The notes beneath the pieces are model-generated. The model was not told the DNA's origin, did no database searches, and saw only the letters and a list, made by a program, of their open reading frames with translations. Below, one piece after another: positions 9,501 to 16,284 of a stretch of DNA of 49,732 bases. Position 1 is the first letter of the stretch; each line of letters begins with the position of its first letter. Origin of the DNA: Bacteroidales bacterium UBA4893 (GTDB lineage: Bacteria; Bacteroidota; Bacteroidia; Bacteroidales; P3); assembly GCA_002399025.1 (NCBI GenBank), contig DHCV01000023.1, forward strand, positions 51,242-100,973. Direction: 5' to 3'. A program made the translations under genes and the position numbers.

Positions 9501-10716
9501 TAGCTTTAATGGAACGAGTTTGAGTGTTCAGACAACCGATATTTCTTGCTTTGGAAATAATGATGGGCAAGCATTAGCAGTTTATAGCGGAGGTATTAGC
9601 CCACATTCCTTAGTGTGGAGCAATGGAGAAACGGGAGTAAGTACAATAACAGGACTTGCTCCAAATAGTTATTGGGTTAAGGTTACTGAATCTACTGGCT
9701 GCCATTCAACCCTTCCTTTCACCATTTCAACCCCCGATTCCTTGTCTTACTCAGTTACAAAGGTTAATAATCCGTGTAATGGAGTATGCATTGGACAAAT
9801 AAATATTACCCCTATTGGTGGAACTGCTCCTTATTCTATCCTTTGGCACAACGGTCAAAACCAATTTTCTATTAGTAATCTTTGTTCAGGAAACTACGTT
9901 TTTACTATTACTGATGCTAATAATTGTGAGTTTACTGATACAATTATAATTATTAATGAGGCTAATTTCATTACCATTCTAACAAAAAAAGACCTCAACT
10001 GCATTGAAGCTTGCAAAGGAGAGATAATGGCTAATGTTGGAGGAGGAACAGCTCCTTATTCTTACATTTGGAGTACTGGCGACACAACACAAACCATAAC
10101 AGACCTTTGCGTTGGAGATTATAATGTTCAAACAACCGACACCTATGGATGCAAATCTTCAGATACAATATCCATAGTTAACTTAGATATATTCCGTGAC
10201 TTTGAAATTCAAGCATCAAAAACAGAAATTTACGATGGAGAAGTAATTACTTTGAGTGTAACTCAATATCCAGGCTTAACATATCTATGGACTCCATCAA
10301 CATATATTTATAACCCAAACTTAGCAAGAGTAATTGCAACACCACTTCAATCAATAACCTATCAAGTCTTTGTTACCGATGGAAATGGATGCGATTTCAC
10401 TGACAGCATAAGAATTAAAGTGGAGGTAATTAATTGTGGTGAGCCCAATATATTTATCCCTAATGTTTTTACACCTAATTCCGATGGTAAAAACGATGTT
10501 ATAATGGTAAGTGGAGAACACATAGAGAAAATTAAGTTTATTATTTTTGATCGTTGGGGTGAAGAAGTATTTGCAACAACAGATAAAAACAAAGCGTGGG
10601 ACGGAACTTTCAAAGGACAAGATTGTCTTGCAGGAGTATATTTCTATCGTTTGGAAATAGAATGCGGACTTGGCAGAACATTCAAAAAGAGTGGAGACAT
10701 AACATTAATAAGGTAG
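6520..10716 (+). CDS. Giant SBBP/PKD/SprB-repeat protein, T9SS type B cargo
   Basis: A 1398-residue secreted protein. It has a signal peptide (1-23), then a DUF7948-like N-terminal region (FTENKGQWEDRVLYR). SBBP-type propeller repeats (STYLGGSSSE, SSYIGGSEDDA, ATFFGANG) follow to about residue 740. A PKD domain lies at about 765-838 (YFWDFGDGSFSND). Three SprB-like repeats begin near residues 1006, 1082 and 1157 (DISCFGNNDG, GIAPYS-type cores). The last 90 residues form the gliding-motility-associated C-terminal domain, a T9SS type B signal (FIPNVFTPNSDGKND, FDRWGEEVF, GVYFYRLE). Such proteins are exposed on or shed from the surface; adhesion is plausible, gliding itself is not implied. The RNase H gene starts 30 bp downstream on the same strand. 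Confidence 0.92.
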   Translation: MKSNYLFLLLILLLFSSAKVTYCGENLYNNLKFTENKGQWEDRVLYRTTLNNGVAFLEQNCMTFSLSEFRRKCKHDDLTPKNHKCEDESNTINNHAFRLKLLNTKEPNKITPNKKTSSYSNYYLGNDKSKWVSKAYSYDEVLYEDIYSNIDWKIYSQGSNIKHDFILHRGSKVEDISIFYEGIEKLSLKNENLVLSTSLGQLVEVKPYAYQIINGDSIKIDAKFVLNNRIITYKIGEYNKDYDLIIDPELIFSTYTGSFSDNWGFTATHDRMGNAYLGGIDEGNEYPVTVGAFQTTYGGGNWDISISKFSFDGINLIYSTYLGGSSSEMPHSLIVNEFDELIVFGTTGSINFPTSLNAFQGIFAGGDSVSYDGSINFAQGCDIFISKFSNDGSSLMGSTYVGGSKNDGLNFRNYYNANSVNYLGNDSLYSNYGDGARGELITDDMNNVYVGSCTFSNDFPTTPNSFNPNYIGKQDGVVFKLDYNLSNMLFSSYIGGSEDDAVFSIDTDDDYKLYVTGGTVSHNFPTSSSAYSSTFTGDNTDGFLTLISYNGDAILASTFFGSNKKDLSYFVRTDKYNNPHIFGTTFAAGTTLIHNASFSHPNSGQFVAKFTPYLDSLTWSTVFGSGIGRPNLSTSAFAVDICGRVYCTGWGGMGNLITSNMQTSPNAYKQNTDGGDFYIFSLNSDASSMDYATFFGANGIADHVDGGTSRYDKFSTIYQAACAGCGGSQSFPTHPTDVYGPSNNSTNCNAAIFKFNIHDDFAVADFQFPPIGCAPQTITFQNLGRGTSYFWDFGDGSFSNDTTPTHTFDTSGLYEVTLIAYYENGCVSSDTMKHTFLVLGNTSRVIDSIGTCPNSAIQIGIPPILNTDLTFYWSPENLITDPTISNPYAIIEETTDFVLIISDGVCSDTIYQRVYIHNLEISLPDSVHTCNSPIELTMNAQDYSSYKFSFSKDFSTLINSDTTNNSTLVYLTESGYVYIFVEKDGCIGFDSVWISFNGTSLSVQTTDISCFGNNDGQALAVYSGGISPHSLVWSNGETGVSTITGLAPNSYWVKVTESTGCHSTLPFTISTPDSLSYSVTKVNNPCNGVCIGQINITPIGGTAPYSILWHNGQNQFSISNLCSGNYVFTITDANNCEFTDTIIIINEANFITILTKKDLNCIEACKGEIMANVGGGTAPYSYIWSTGDTTQTITDLCVGDYNVQTTDTYGCKSSDTISIVNLDIFRDFEIQASKTEIYDGEVITLSVTQYPGLTYLWTPSTYIYNPNLARVIATPLQSITYQVFVTDGNGCDFTDSIRIKVEVINCGEPNIFIPNVFTPNSDGKNDVIMVSGEHIEKIKFIIFDRWGEEVFATTDKNKAWDGTFKGQDCLAGVYFYRLEIECGLGRTFKKSGDITLIR

Positions 10717-10746
10717 AGAACAATTAATGAGAAAGAAAGAAGATTA

Positions 10747-11382
10747 ATGGCAAAACAGAAATACTATGTAGTTTGGCAAGGACATAAGAAAGGAGTATTT
10801 GAATCGTGGCAAGAGTGTCAAGAGCAAATTAAAGGATTTGCTCAAGCACAATATAAATCATTTAGCAATAAAGCAGAAGCAGAATTTGCATTTAAAGAAA
10901 AAGCAGAAAAACATCTATACGCAAATGCAAATAAAAAGAACTCCACACCAACACAAACCCTAATTTCCAATGTAGGCTCTCCCATAATGGAAAGCATAGC
11001 AACCGATGCAGCATGCAGTGGCAACCCTGGAAAAATGGAATACCAAGGAGTAAGCACCAAAACAAAAAAACAACTCTTCCACTACTCTCATCCTTGTGGA
11101 ACAAATAATATTGGAGAATTCTTAGGCTTGGTTCACGGACTCTCCTACCTCAAACGCCACAACCTCAACCTTCCTCTTTACACCGATAGCGTAAATGCAA
11201 TGAAGTGGGTGAAGCAAAAAAAATGCAAAACCAAACTTGAACGCAACCAAAAGACTGAAGATTTATTCCAATACATTGAAAGAGCCGAAAAATGGCTACA
11301 AGAAAACACCTACACAACCCAAATCCTAAAGTGGCATACAGACACTTGGGGCGAAATCCCAGCAGACTTTGGCAGGAAATAA
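10747..11382 (+). CDS. rnhA: Ribonuclease HI with N-terminal viroplasmin domain
   Basis: A 211-residue enzyme that degrades the RNA strand of RNA-DNA hybrids. Residues 1-50 form a viroplasmin/RNase H N-terminal hybrid-binding domain (YYVVWQGHKKGVFESWQEC, KSFSNKAEAEFAF). The catalytic domain has the expected acidic residues: D87 (TDAACSGNPG), E124 (NNIGEFLGL), D147 (YTDSVNAMKWV) and D207 (IPADFGRK). The length is usual for the Bacteroidota type. It runs almost into the convergent HU-like gene (17 bp apart), and no terminator is visible between them. Confidence 0.93.
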   Translation: MAKQKYYVVWQGHKKGVFESWQECQEQIKGFAQAQYKSFSNKAEAEFAFKEKAEKHLYANANKKNSTPTQTLISNVGSPIMESIATDAACSGNPGKMEYQGVSTKTKKQLFHYSHPCGTNNIGEFLGLVHGLSYLKRHNLNLPLYTDSVNAMKWVKQKKCKTKLERNQKTEDLFQYIERAEKWLQENTYTTQILKWHTDTWGEIPADFGRK

Positions 11383-11398
11383 ATAATTAAAAGAGTAA

Positions 11399-11803
11399 TT
11401 ACCTCTTGTTACGTTTCAAATTCGCCTTATAGAACTTAATACCAATCATACCTTTTCTAAGTTTTGAATCAGCCCTAAAAGTAATCTTACCAACCTTAAC
11501 CTTATTAGGCTTACACTCCTTTTCAGAGTCACAAGGCTCCCCAGTAACAGAAAGACTGAAAGTTCCAATTCCATCCAACTTAATATTATAACCCAATTTT
11601 AACCTCGTTTCCAAAACAATAGAAAACGCTTTCAAAGCCGAAAGAACATCAGGCTCCGAAAGACTTGTAGACTGAGAAATATCCTTTGCCATATCTTCCG
11701 AGCTAAAATGCCCAGCATAAACAGCATTAGGATAATACTTAATTACTTCCTGACCATCCTTGTCAATAAATTTTTTAGCACTAACACTATAATACCTTCT
11801 CAT
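11399..11803 (-). CDS. HU-HIG family DNA-binding protein
   Basis: A 134-residue DNABII-like protein of the HU-HIG group typical of Bacteroidota. The N-terminus has the HIG-type extension (YYSVSAKKF). It is followed by the HU core: a helical part (MAKDISQSTSLSEPDVLSAL) and a beta-arm part (LGYNIKLDGIGTFSLSVTG) with a basic tail ending NLKRNKR. It binds and bends DNA with little sequence preference. A second HU-HIG paralogue (40870) lies in the inverted-repeat-bounded element. Its upstream side carries a 5 x 22-bp array. Confidence 0.88.
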   Translation of the reverse strand: MRRYYSVSAKKFIDKDGQEVIKYYPNAVYAGHFSSEDMAKDISQSTSLSEPDVLSALKAFSIVLETRLKLGYNIKLDGIGTFSLSVTGEPCDSEKECKPNKVKVGKITFRADSKLRKGMIGIKFYKANLKRNKR

Positions 11804-12204
11804 AAACTTTATATTTTTAAATTAAACAATGTCTTCTTAATAATTACTATCTACAAACTCTATAAAAACGGAAAAATAAAACAACCACTTTATAAATTTG
11901 CAAACACTTGATTATAAAATGCAAAGATAAGGAATAAATTTCATAAAATCAAATAAAAAAGTACTAACCTGCCACCTTACCACCAGTAACCTGCCACCTT
12001 ACCACCAGTAACCTGCCACCTTACCATAAGTAACCTGCCAGGTTACTACCATCAACCTGCCACCTTACTAAAATTAAATCAAGTTTAAAAAAATTTATTC
12101 CTCATTCTACAAAATTTATATCTCGTTTTGAGAAAAATATATAGGGATTATTTAAAATAACATTTCACAACATAATCTCAATAAGAGAAAAAGATATAAT
12201 TAAT
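11804..12204. other. Gene-free stretch with a repeat array
   Basis: No gene is supported here. A 67-codon plus-strand frame (11708-11911) overlaps the HU-HIG gene antisense and has no domain. The 22-bp array at 11965-12074 is the only structured content before the ncRNA promoter. Confidence 0.6.
11965..12074. repeat. 5 x 22-bp phased array
   Basis: Units begin at 11965, 11987, 12009, 12031 and 12053, an exact 22-bp period. The core TAACCTGCCACCTTA is present in copies 1-3, and copy 5 differs at the first base. Copy 4 is a full palindrome, TAACCTG-C-CAGGTTA. The first two units are identical over all 22 bases; later linkers diverge. Confidence 0.88.
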
Positions 12205-12235
12205 TTTGAAAATTAATTTCTTTACTCTACCTTTG
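12205..12235 (+). promoter_or_regulatory. Promoter of the structured RNA
   Basis: TTTG (12205-12208), 19 bp of spacer, then TACCTTTG (12228-12235) match the Bacteroidota consensus very well. Transcription should start around 12241-12243, immediately before the first hairpin. Confidence 0.75.
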
Positions 12236-12240
12236 CCAAA

Positions 12241-12447
12241 TCAAACCAAAAGTGGTTTGTAGTTTTTTATTGGAAAAATAGCGTTAGCTATTTATTCATG
12301 TGTTGCTAAAGGTCGAAAATTTAAACACAAACATGAATGGATAGGTTTACGCTCGTGTCATACGGCATGGGCGTAACTTATCTTTTTGTGTGGGACTTCG
12401 ACCTCCTTGCAACAGAGATAAGTTACATAAGTCCCATGCTTTTTTTT
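12241..12447 (+). ncRNA. Structured RNA of about 205 nt, family unknown
   Basis: Between a consensus promoter and a T8 terminator lie successive helices: CAAACCA/TGGTTTG (12242-12259), AAATAGC/GCTATTT (12276-12293), TTCATGT/ACATGAA (12295-12337) and a long terminal hairpin. AGGTCGAA (12310-12317) is exactly complementary to TTCGACCT (12397-12404) in the terminal hairpin loop, so a pseudoknot is likely. GATAGGTTTACGC (12340-12352) can pair with GCGTAACTTATC (12371-12382). The latter is also one arm of the terminator stem, so the two folds exclude each other. The RNA ends 49 bp before the R-M gene. It may be a free small RNA or a leader that controls read-through. I do not recognise the family. 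Confidence 0.72.
12365..12447 (+). terminator. Long intrinsic terminator closing the ncRNA
   Basis: GCATGGG (12365-12371) pairs with CCCATGC (12433-12439), and GTAACTTATCT (12373-12383) pairs with AGATAAGTTAC (12416-12426). Eight T residues follow at 12440-12447. The loop contains the pseudoknot strand TTCGACCT. Confidence 0.75.
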
Positions 12448-12496
12448 GTAACTTTCTTTTGAATAAGTAGCCGATGCACTAAATACAATTAATGCT

Positions 12497-14998
12497 ATGG
12501 CTAACATAATAAATAATACCTTAGTAGATTACATCTCTGGTACTATAGTAAATTCAACTCCAGAAGAAATTGATGCTATTCAAGTTTTTTCTAAACAACT
12601 AGTAGAAGATTACGGCTATTCTAAAAAACAAATTCAAACACGTCCACAATATAGAGTAAGGACATGTCCTTCTGATACAACAAAGAAATATCCTTTAGAT
12701 ATAATAGTATTTTCTAATAATGATAAAAATGAAGAAAATGAATATATAATTGTTGAATGCAAGAAAAAGAATAGAAGAGATGGAGTATCACAACTACAAG
12801 ACTATTTAAGGCTTTCAAATGCATATATAGGAGTTTGGTTTAATGGGAATGAAAGAATTTTTATAAAAAAGGTAGAAGGAAAAGGAAAAGTATCTTTTGA
12901 AGTAATCCCAAATATACCTAAAAGTGGACAGAAGTTAGAAGATATTGGAAAATTTAAAAGGAAAGATTTAAAACCAACACATAATCTAAAAGTTGTTTTT
13001 AATTCAATAAGAAATTATCTAGCTGGTAATGCAACTGGTACAGGTAGAGATGAAATAATTGCTCAGCAACTAATTAATTTAGTTTTTTGCAAAATATATG
13101 ATGAGAAGTTTACAAATTTAGAAGATGTTATTTCTTTCCGCGTTAGTATTAATGAAAATAGTGAAGTTGTAAAAAAACGAATTATCGACATTTTCAATAA
13201 AGTAAAAACTAAATACAGTGAAGTTATTGAGGTTGCAGATAGTATTTCACTTGATGCAGATAGTATAAAATATATTGTAGGGGAGTTGCAAAACTTTTGC
13301 TTAATAGAGAGTGAAAGAGATATTGTTGCGGATGCATTTGAAACATTCATCGGATATTCTCTTAAAGGGTCCCAGGGACAATTTTTTACACCAAGAAATG
13401 TAATTAAACTAATGATCAAAATCACAAACCCTCAACCTAATGAATTATTAATTGACCCTGCTTGTGGAACAGGCGGATTTTTGATAGAAGGTTTAAGGAG
13501 CATTTGGAATGTTTTAGATTCTAATGCAAAATCTTATGGCTGGAGTGATCTTGCATTAAAAGAAGAAAAAATGTCATCTGCTATTAAATGTATAAATGGA
13601 ATAGAAAAGGATGACTTTTTAAGTAAAGTAACGAAAGCATACATGGCAATTCTAGGAGATGGGAAAGGTGGAATATTTTGTGAGGATAGTTTGAAAAATG
13701 TAAAAGAATGGAAAAGCTCAACGCAACAACGTATTGATCTAAATAAATTTAATGTCTTATTAGCTAATCCTCCATTTGGTAAAGATATAAAAGTAACTGG
13801 AGTAGATAAATTAAAACAATTTGATTTAGCATATAATTGGAAAAAGCAAGGAGATACTTTTATTAAAACTAATAAATTAAAGACAGAAGAAACAATTCAA
13901 ATTCTTTTTATAGAAAGATCCCTTAAGCTTCTAACAGACGGAGGCAAAATGGCTATTATTCTACCAGAAACATTCTTCCACGCACCTAAGATGAGATATG
14001 TTTTACACTATATGCTGAAGAATAACAATATAATTTGGATGATAGATTTGCCTCATAATACATTTAGACCCCATAACAATGCAAAATGTGTTGTTATAAT
14101 TCTTGAGAAAGGTAGGCATCAACAAGAATTTATAAATATGGCTGTTGCTGAAGAAATCGGTCACGACCATTTGGGGAAAGAGAATTATAGATGGGATTAC
14201 GAAACTAACTCATCAGATAAAGATCAGTTATGGGATGATATTCCATTAATTATTGAAGAAATAGATAGTAAAACATACTCTAAATATTGTTTTAAAGTTA
14301 GTAGTGAAGAAGCAATTAGAAAAAATATATTTGTTCCTAGGTATTATTGGCAAAATAAAATTGAAGGGATTAAAAAGTTAGCTTTATCAAATAACATGGA
14401 GTTAGTATCTGTAGAAACTTTAATAAAAGAAAAAATAATTATGTGCTTTGATGGACACGGTTCTCCTCCTGCTGAGTATAAAGGGAAAGGCGACATTCCA
14501 TATATTAGAGTTAAAGACATTGTTAATTGGGAAATTTATAAAGATCCAACGGCAAAAATAACACAAGAAATTTATGTAGAAAAGAGAGGGGATAAAAAAG
14601 AGATAAAAGAAAAAGATATTGCTTATGTAAGGAGAGGAAGTTATAGAATAGGAAGTGTTGCTATGGTTTCTCCTTATGATAAAGAAGCTTTATATACAAG
14701 AGAATTATTATTAATAAGAGTAATAAAAGAAAATAACAAATATAATATTACACCATATTATTTACTTTACCTACTTTCCCACAGAATAACTCAAATGCAA
14801 GCTGAAAATAAAATCTTGATTGAAACAACATTACCGAATATTGCTGACAGATGGAAAGAATTAATGTTGCCAATAGATAAGAATCCAATAAATAGAAAAA
14901 ACATTAGCGACAAAATAGAAGAAGTAATAGAGAGCAAATGGAATGCAGTTAAGAAAATAAATGATATTCAAAAGGAATTAGGCAACTTAACAACATAA
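12497..14998 (+). CDS. Single-polypeptide R-M enzyme (nuclease, N6-adenine methylase, TRD)
   Basis: An 833-residue protein with three parts. Residues 15-130 look like an HSDR_N-type PD-(D/E)XK nuclease domain with D68 and E87-x-K89. Residues about 250-560 are a HsdM-like N6-adenine methylase: GQFFTPRNV (motif X), DPACGTGGF at 320-328 (SAM binding) and NPPF at 424-427 (catalysis). Residues about 610-830 resemble one HsdS-type target-recognition domain (IPYIRVKDI, LLYLLSHRITQM, TLPNIADRWKELMLPI). No separate hsdR or hsdS gene is nearby, so this is best read as a type IIG-like enzyme that both cuts and methylates. The ATG at 12497 lies just after the structured RNA. The gene is probably a horizontally acquired defence gene. 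Confidence 0.85.
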   Translation: MANIINNTLVDYISGTIVNSTPEEIDAIQVFSKQLVEDYGYSKKQIQTRPQYRVRTCPSDTTKKYPLDIIVFSNNDKNEENEYIIVECKKKNRRDGVSQLQDYLRLSNAYIGVWFNGNERIFIKKVEGKGKVSFEVIPNIPKSGQKLEDIGKFKRKDLKPTHNLKVVFNSIRNYLAGNATGTGRDEIIAQQLINLVFCKIYDEKFTNLEDVISFRVSINENSEVVKKRIIDIFNKVKTKYSEVIEVADSISLDADSIKYIVGELQNFCLIESERDIVADAFETFIGYSLKGSQGQFFTPRNVIKLMIKITNPQPNELLIDPACGTGGFLIEGLRSIWNVLDSNAKSYGWSDLALKEEKMSSAIKCINGIEKDDFLSKVTKAYMAILGDGKGGIFCEDSLKNVKEWKSSTQQRIDLNKFNVLLANPPFGKDIKVTGVDKLKQFDLAYNWKKQGDTFIKTNKLKTEETIQILFIERSLKLLTDGGKMAIILPETFFHAPKMRYVLHYMLKNNNIIWMIDLPHNTFRPHNNAKCVVIILEKGRHQQEFINMAVAEEIGHDHLGKENYRWDYETNSSDKDQLWDDIPLIIEEIDSKTYSKYCFKVSSEEAIRKNIFVPRYYWQNKIEGIKKLALSNNMELVSVETLIKEKIIMCFDGHGSPPAEYKGKGDIPYIRVKDIVNWEIYKDPTAKITQEIYVEKRGDKKEIKEKDIAYVRRGSYRIGSVAMVSPYDKEALYTRELLLIRVIKENNKYNITPYYLLYLLSHRITQMQAENKILIETTLPNIADRWKELMLPIDKNPINRKNISDKIEEVIESKWNAVKKINDIQKELGNLTT

Positions 14999-15031
14999 TA
15001 GACATATCAATATCATTTAGTTTATTCTACC

Positions 15032-15511
15032 CTACTTCTTCGGCACTTCTTCAACAGCTTTCTTAGTCCAAAGATTTAAAAAGCTGACTACTTCTTTTTC
15101 GCTGTAGCCTTCTCCTTGTTCGAGGTAGGCAGAGTTTTGAGTATGAACTCTTTCTCCCTTTTCATTTAGGATAACAAATACCGGAAATCCAAAACGTTCG
15201 GGGTATCCCATTTGCTTCATTGCCTTGGGATTTTCGTTGGCTTTGGAGTAGTTTATATGTACAAAGACAAAATTATCTTCTAAGGTTTTCTTTACGTTTT
15301 GATTAGTAGTGGCAAACTCATCAAACATTAAGCACCACTTACACCAATTCCCCCCTACCATTGCAAATACATATTTGTTCTCTTGCTTTGCTTTTTGGAT
15401 AGCTTCAAGCAGTTGTTTCTCACCGTCTTTCGATTCATCATATACCTTTTGAGCATTAAGAATGCCTATGCTAACAAAAACAACTATAACTAAAATTAAA
15501 ATTCTCTTCAT
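15032..15511 (-). CDS. Secreted thioredoxin-like protein
   Basis: A 159-residue protein with a signal peptide (MKRILILVIVV..., cleavage after LNAQ) and a thioredoxin-fold domain. The redox motif is CKWC, within GGNWCKWCLMFDEF, and a cis-proline-like segment FGFPVFVI follows. It should act in the periplasm as a thiol-disulfide reductant or isomerase. A longer frame starts at 15622, but the -7 box CAAAGGTA (15534-15541) lies inside that extension. The start at 15511, which gives a clean signal peptide, is therefore preferred. Convergent with the R-M gene. Confidence 0.82.
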   Translation of the reverse strand: MKRILILVIVVFVSIGILNAQKVYDESKDGEKQLLEAIQKAKQENKYVFAMVGGNWCKWCLMFDEFATTNQNVKKTLEDNFVFVHINYSKANENPKAMKQMGYPERFGFPVFVILNEKGERVHTQNSAYLEQGEGYSEKEVVSFLNLWTKKAVEEVPKK

Positions 15512-15533
15512 TTTCTTATCGTATTTAATGCTG

Positions 15534-15541
15534 CAAAGGTA
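15534..15541 (-). promoter_or_regulatory. -7 element of the thioredoxin-like gene
   Basis: TACCTTTG on the minus strand matches TAnnTTTG. It decides the start codon at 15511 over the upstream alternative. The -33 part is weak. Confidence 0.55.
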
Positions 15542-15567
15542 AAATAAAATACAATTATTAATAAAGA

Positions 15568-15599
15568 TTTGGAAGATATTTGTTTTTTTTATATATTTG
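15568..15599 (+). promoter_or_regulatory. Rubrerythrin promoter
   Basis: TTTG (15568-15571), a 20-bp spacer and TATATTTG (15592-15599) form a near-consensus Bacteroidota promoter. Transcription would start near 15605, leaving a leader of about 38 nt before the ATG at 15643. Confidence 0.75.
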
Positions 15600-15642
15600 C
15601 TTGTCAAAATTTGGCTATTCATTTAATAAAAAAATATTATTT

Positions 15643-16215
15643 ATGAGCATTAAAGGAACAAAAACAGAACAAAATTTATTGAAGGCTTTTGCTGGAGAAT
15701 CTCAAGCAAAAAACCGTTACACTTTCTTTGCAAAGGAAGCTAAGAAGGAAGGTTATGAACAAATAGCTGCTATTTTTATGGAAACAGCTATTCAAGAAGA
15801 ACAACACGCTAAACAATTCTTCCGCTATCTTGAAGGAGGTATGGTGGAGATTACTGCAATGTATCCTGCAGGAATTATTGGCACAACTCAAGAGAACCTA
15901 AAGGCTGCTGCTGAGGGAGAAAATGAAGAATGGACAGATCTTTATCCTGAGTTTGCTCGCATTGCTGAAGAAGAAGGGTTTCCTAAGGTTGCTGCAACTT
16001 TTAAGAATGTAGCTAAAGTAGAAAAAATGCACGAAGACCGTTACTTGAAACTTTTGAAAAACGTTGAAGAGAACAAAGTTTTTGAAAGAGAAGAAGAAGT
16101 ATTCTGGTATTGCAGAAACTGCGGTTATGTTCATTTTGGTAAGAAAGCATTGGAAAAATGCCCAGCATGTCAACATCCAAAAGCTTATTTTGAAATTCAA
16201 CCTCTAAACTACTAA
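15643..16215 (+). CDS. rbr: Rubrerythrin
   Basis: A 190-residue cytoplasmic peroxidase that removes hydrogen peroxide in anaerobes. The N-terminal ferritin-like domain carries the di-iron ligands (GESQAKNRYTFFA, EEQHAKQFFRYLEG, VEKMHEDRYLKLL). The C-terminal rubredoxin-like domain has two CxxC pairs (YCRNCGYVHFG and CPACQHPKAYF) for one iron. The reading frame extends upstream to 15580, but that part overlaps the promoter, so MSIKGTKTEQ is taken as the start. It has its own strong promoter and a clear terminator, so it is probably monocistronic. Confidence 0.96.
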   Translation: MSIKGTKTEQNLLKAFAGESQAKNRYTFFAKEAKKEGYEQIAAIFMETAIQEEQHAKQFFRYLEGGMVEITAMYPAGIIGTTQENLKAAAEGENEEWTDLYPEFARIAEEEGFPKVAATFKNVAKVEKMHEDRYLKLLKNVEENKVFEREEEVFWYCRNCGYVHFGKKALEKCPACQHPKAYFEIQPLNY

Positions 16216-16251
16216 TCGGATTTAATTTCCTATTAGTTGATTAAACTAAAA

Positions 16252-16280
16252 AGCTACCAAATTGTTTGGTAGCTTTTTTT
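16252..16280 (+). terminator. Intrinsic terminator after rubrerythrin
   Basis: AGCTACCAAA (16252-16261) and TTTGGTAGCT (16265-16274) form a perfect 10-bp stem with loop TTG, and the T-run continues to 16280. Confidence 0.9.
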
Positions 16281-16284
16281 CATT

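Noticed and set aside
11708..11911. 67-residue plus-strand frame
   Set aside because: Overlaps the HU-HIG gene antisense, has no recognisable domain and no promoter.
12241..12447. Retron msr-msd, 6S RNA or tmRNA
   Set aside because: No reverse transcriptase nearby, no tRNA-like ends or tag frame, and the fold (several short helices plus pseudoknot) differs from the single long 6S hairpin.
15580..15642. Upstream extension of rubrerythrin
   Set aside because: It overlaps the -7 promoter element and adds an unusual N-terminus; MSIKGTKTEQ is the normal start.
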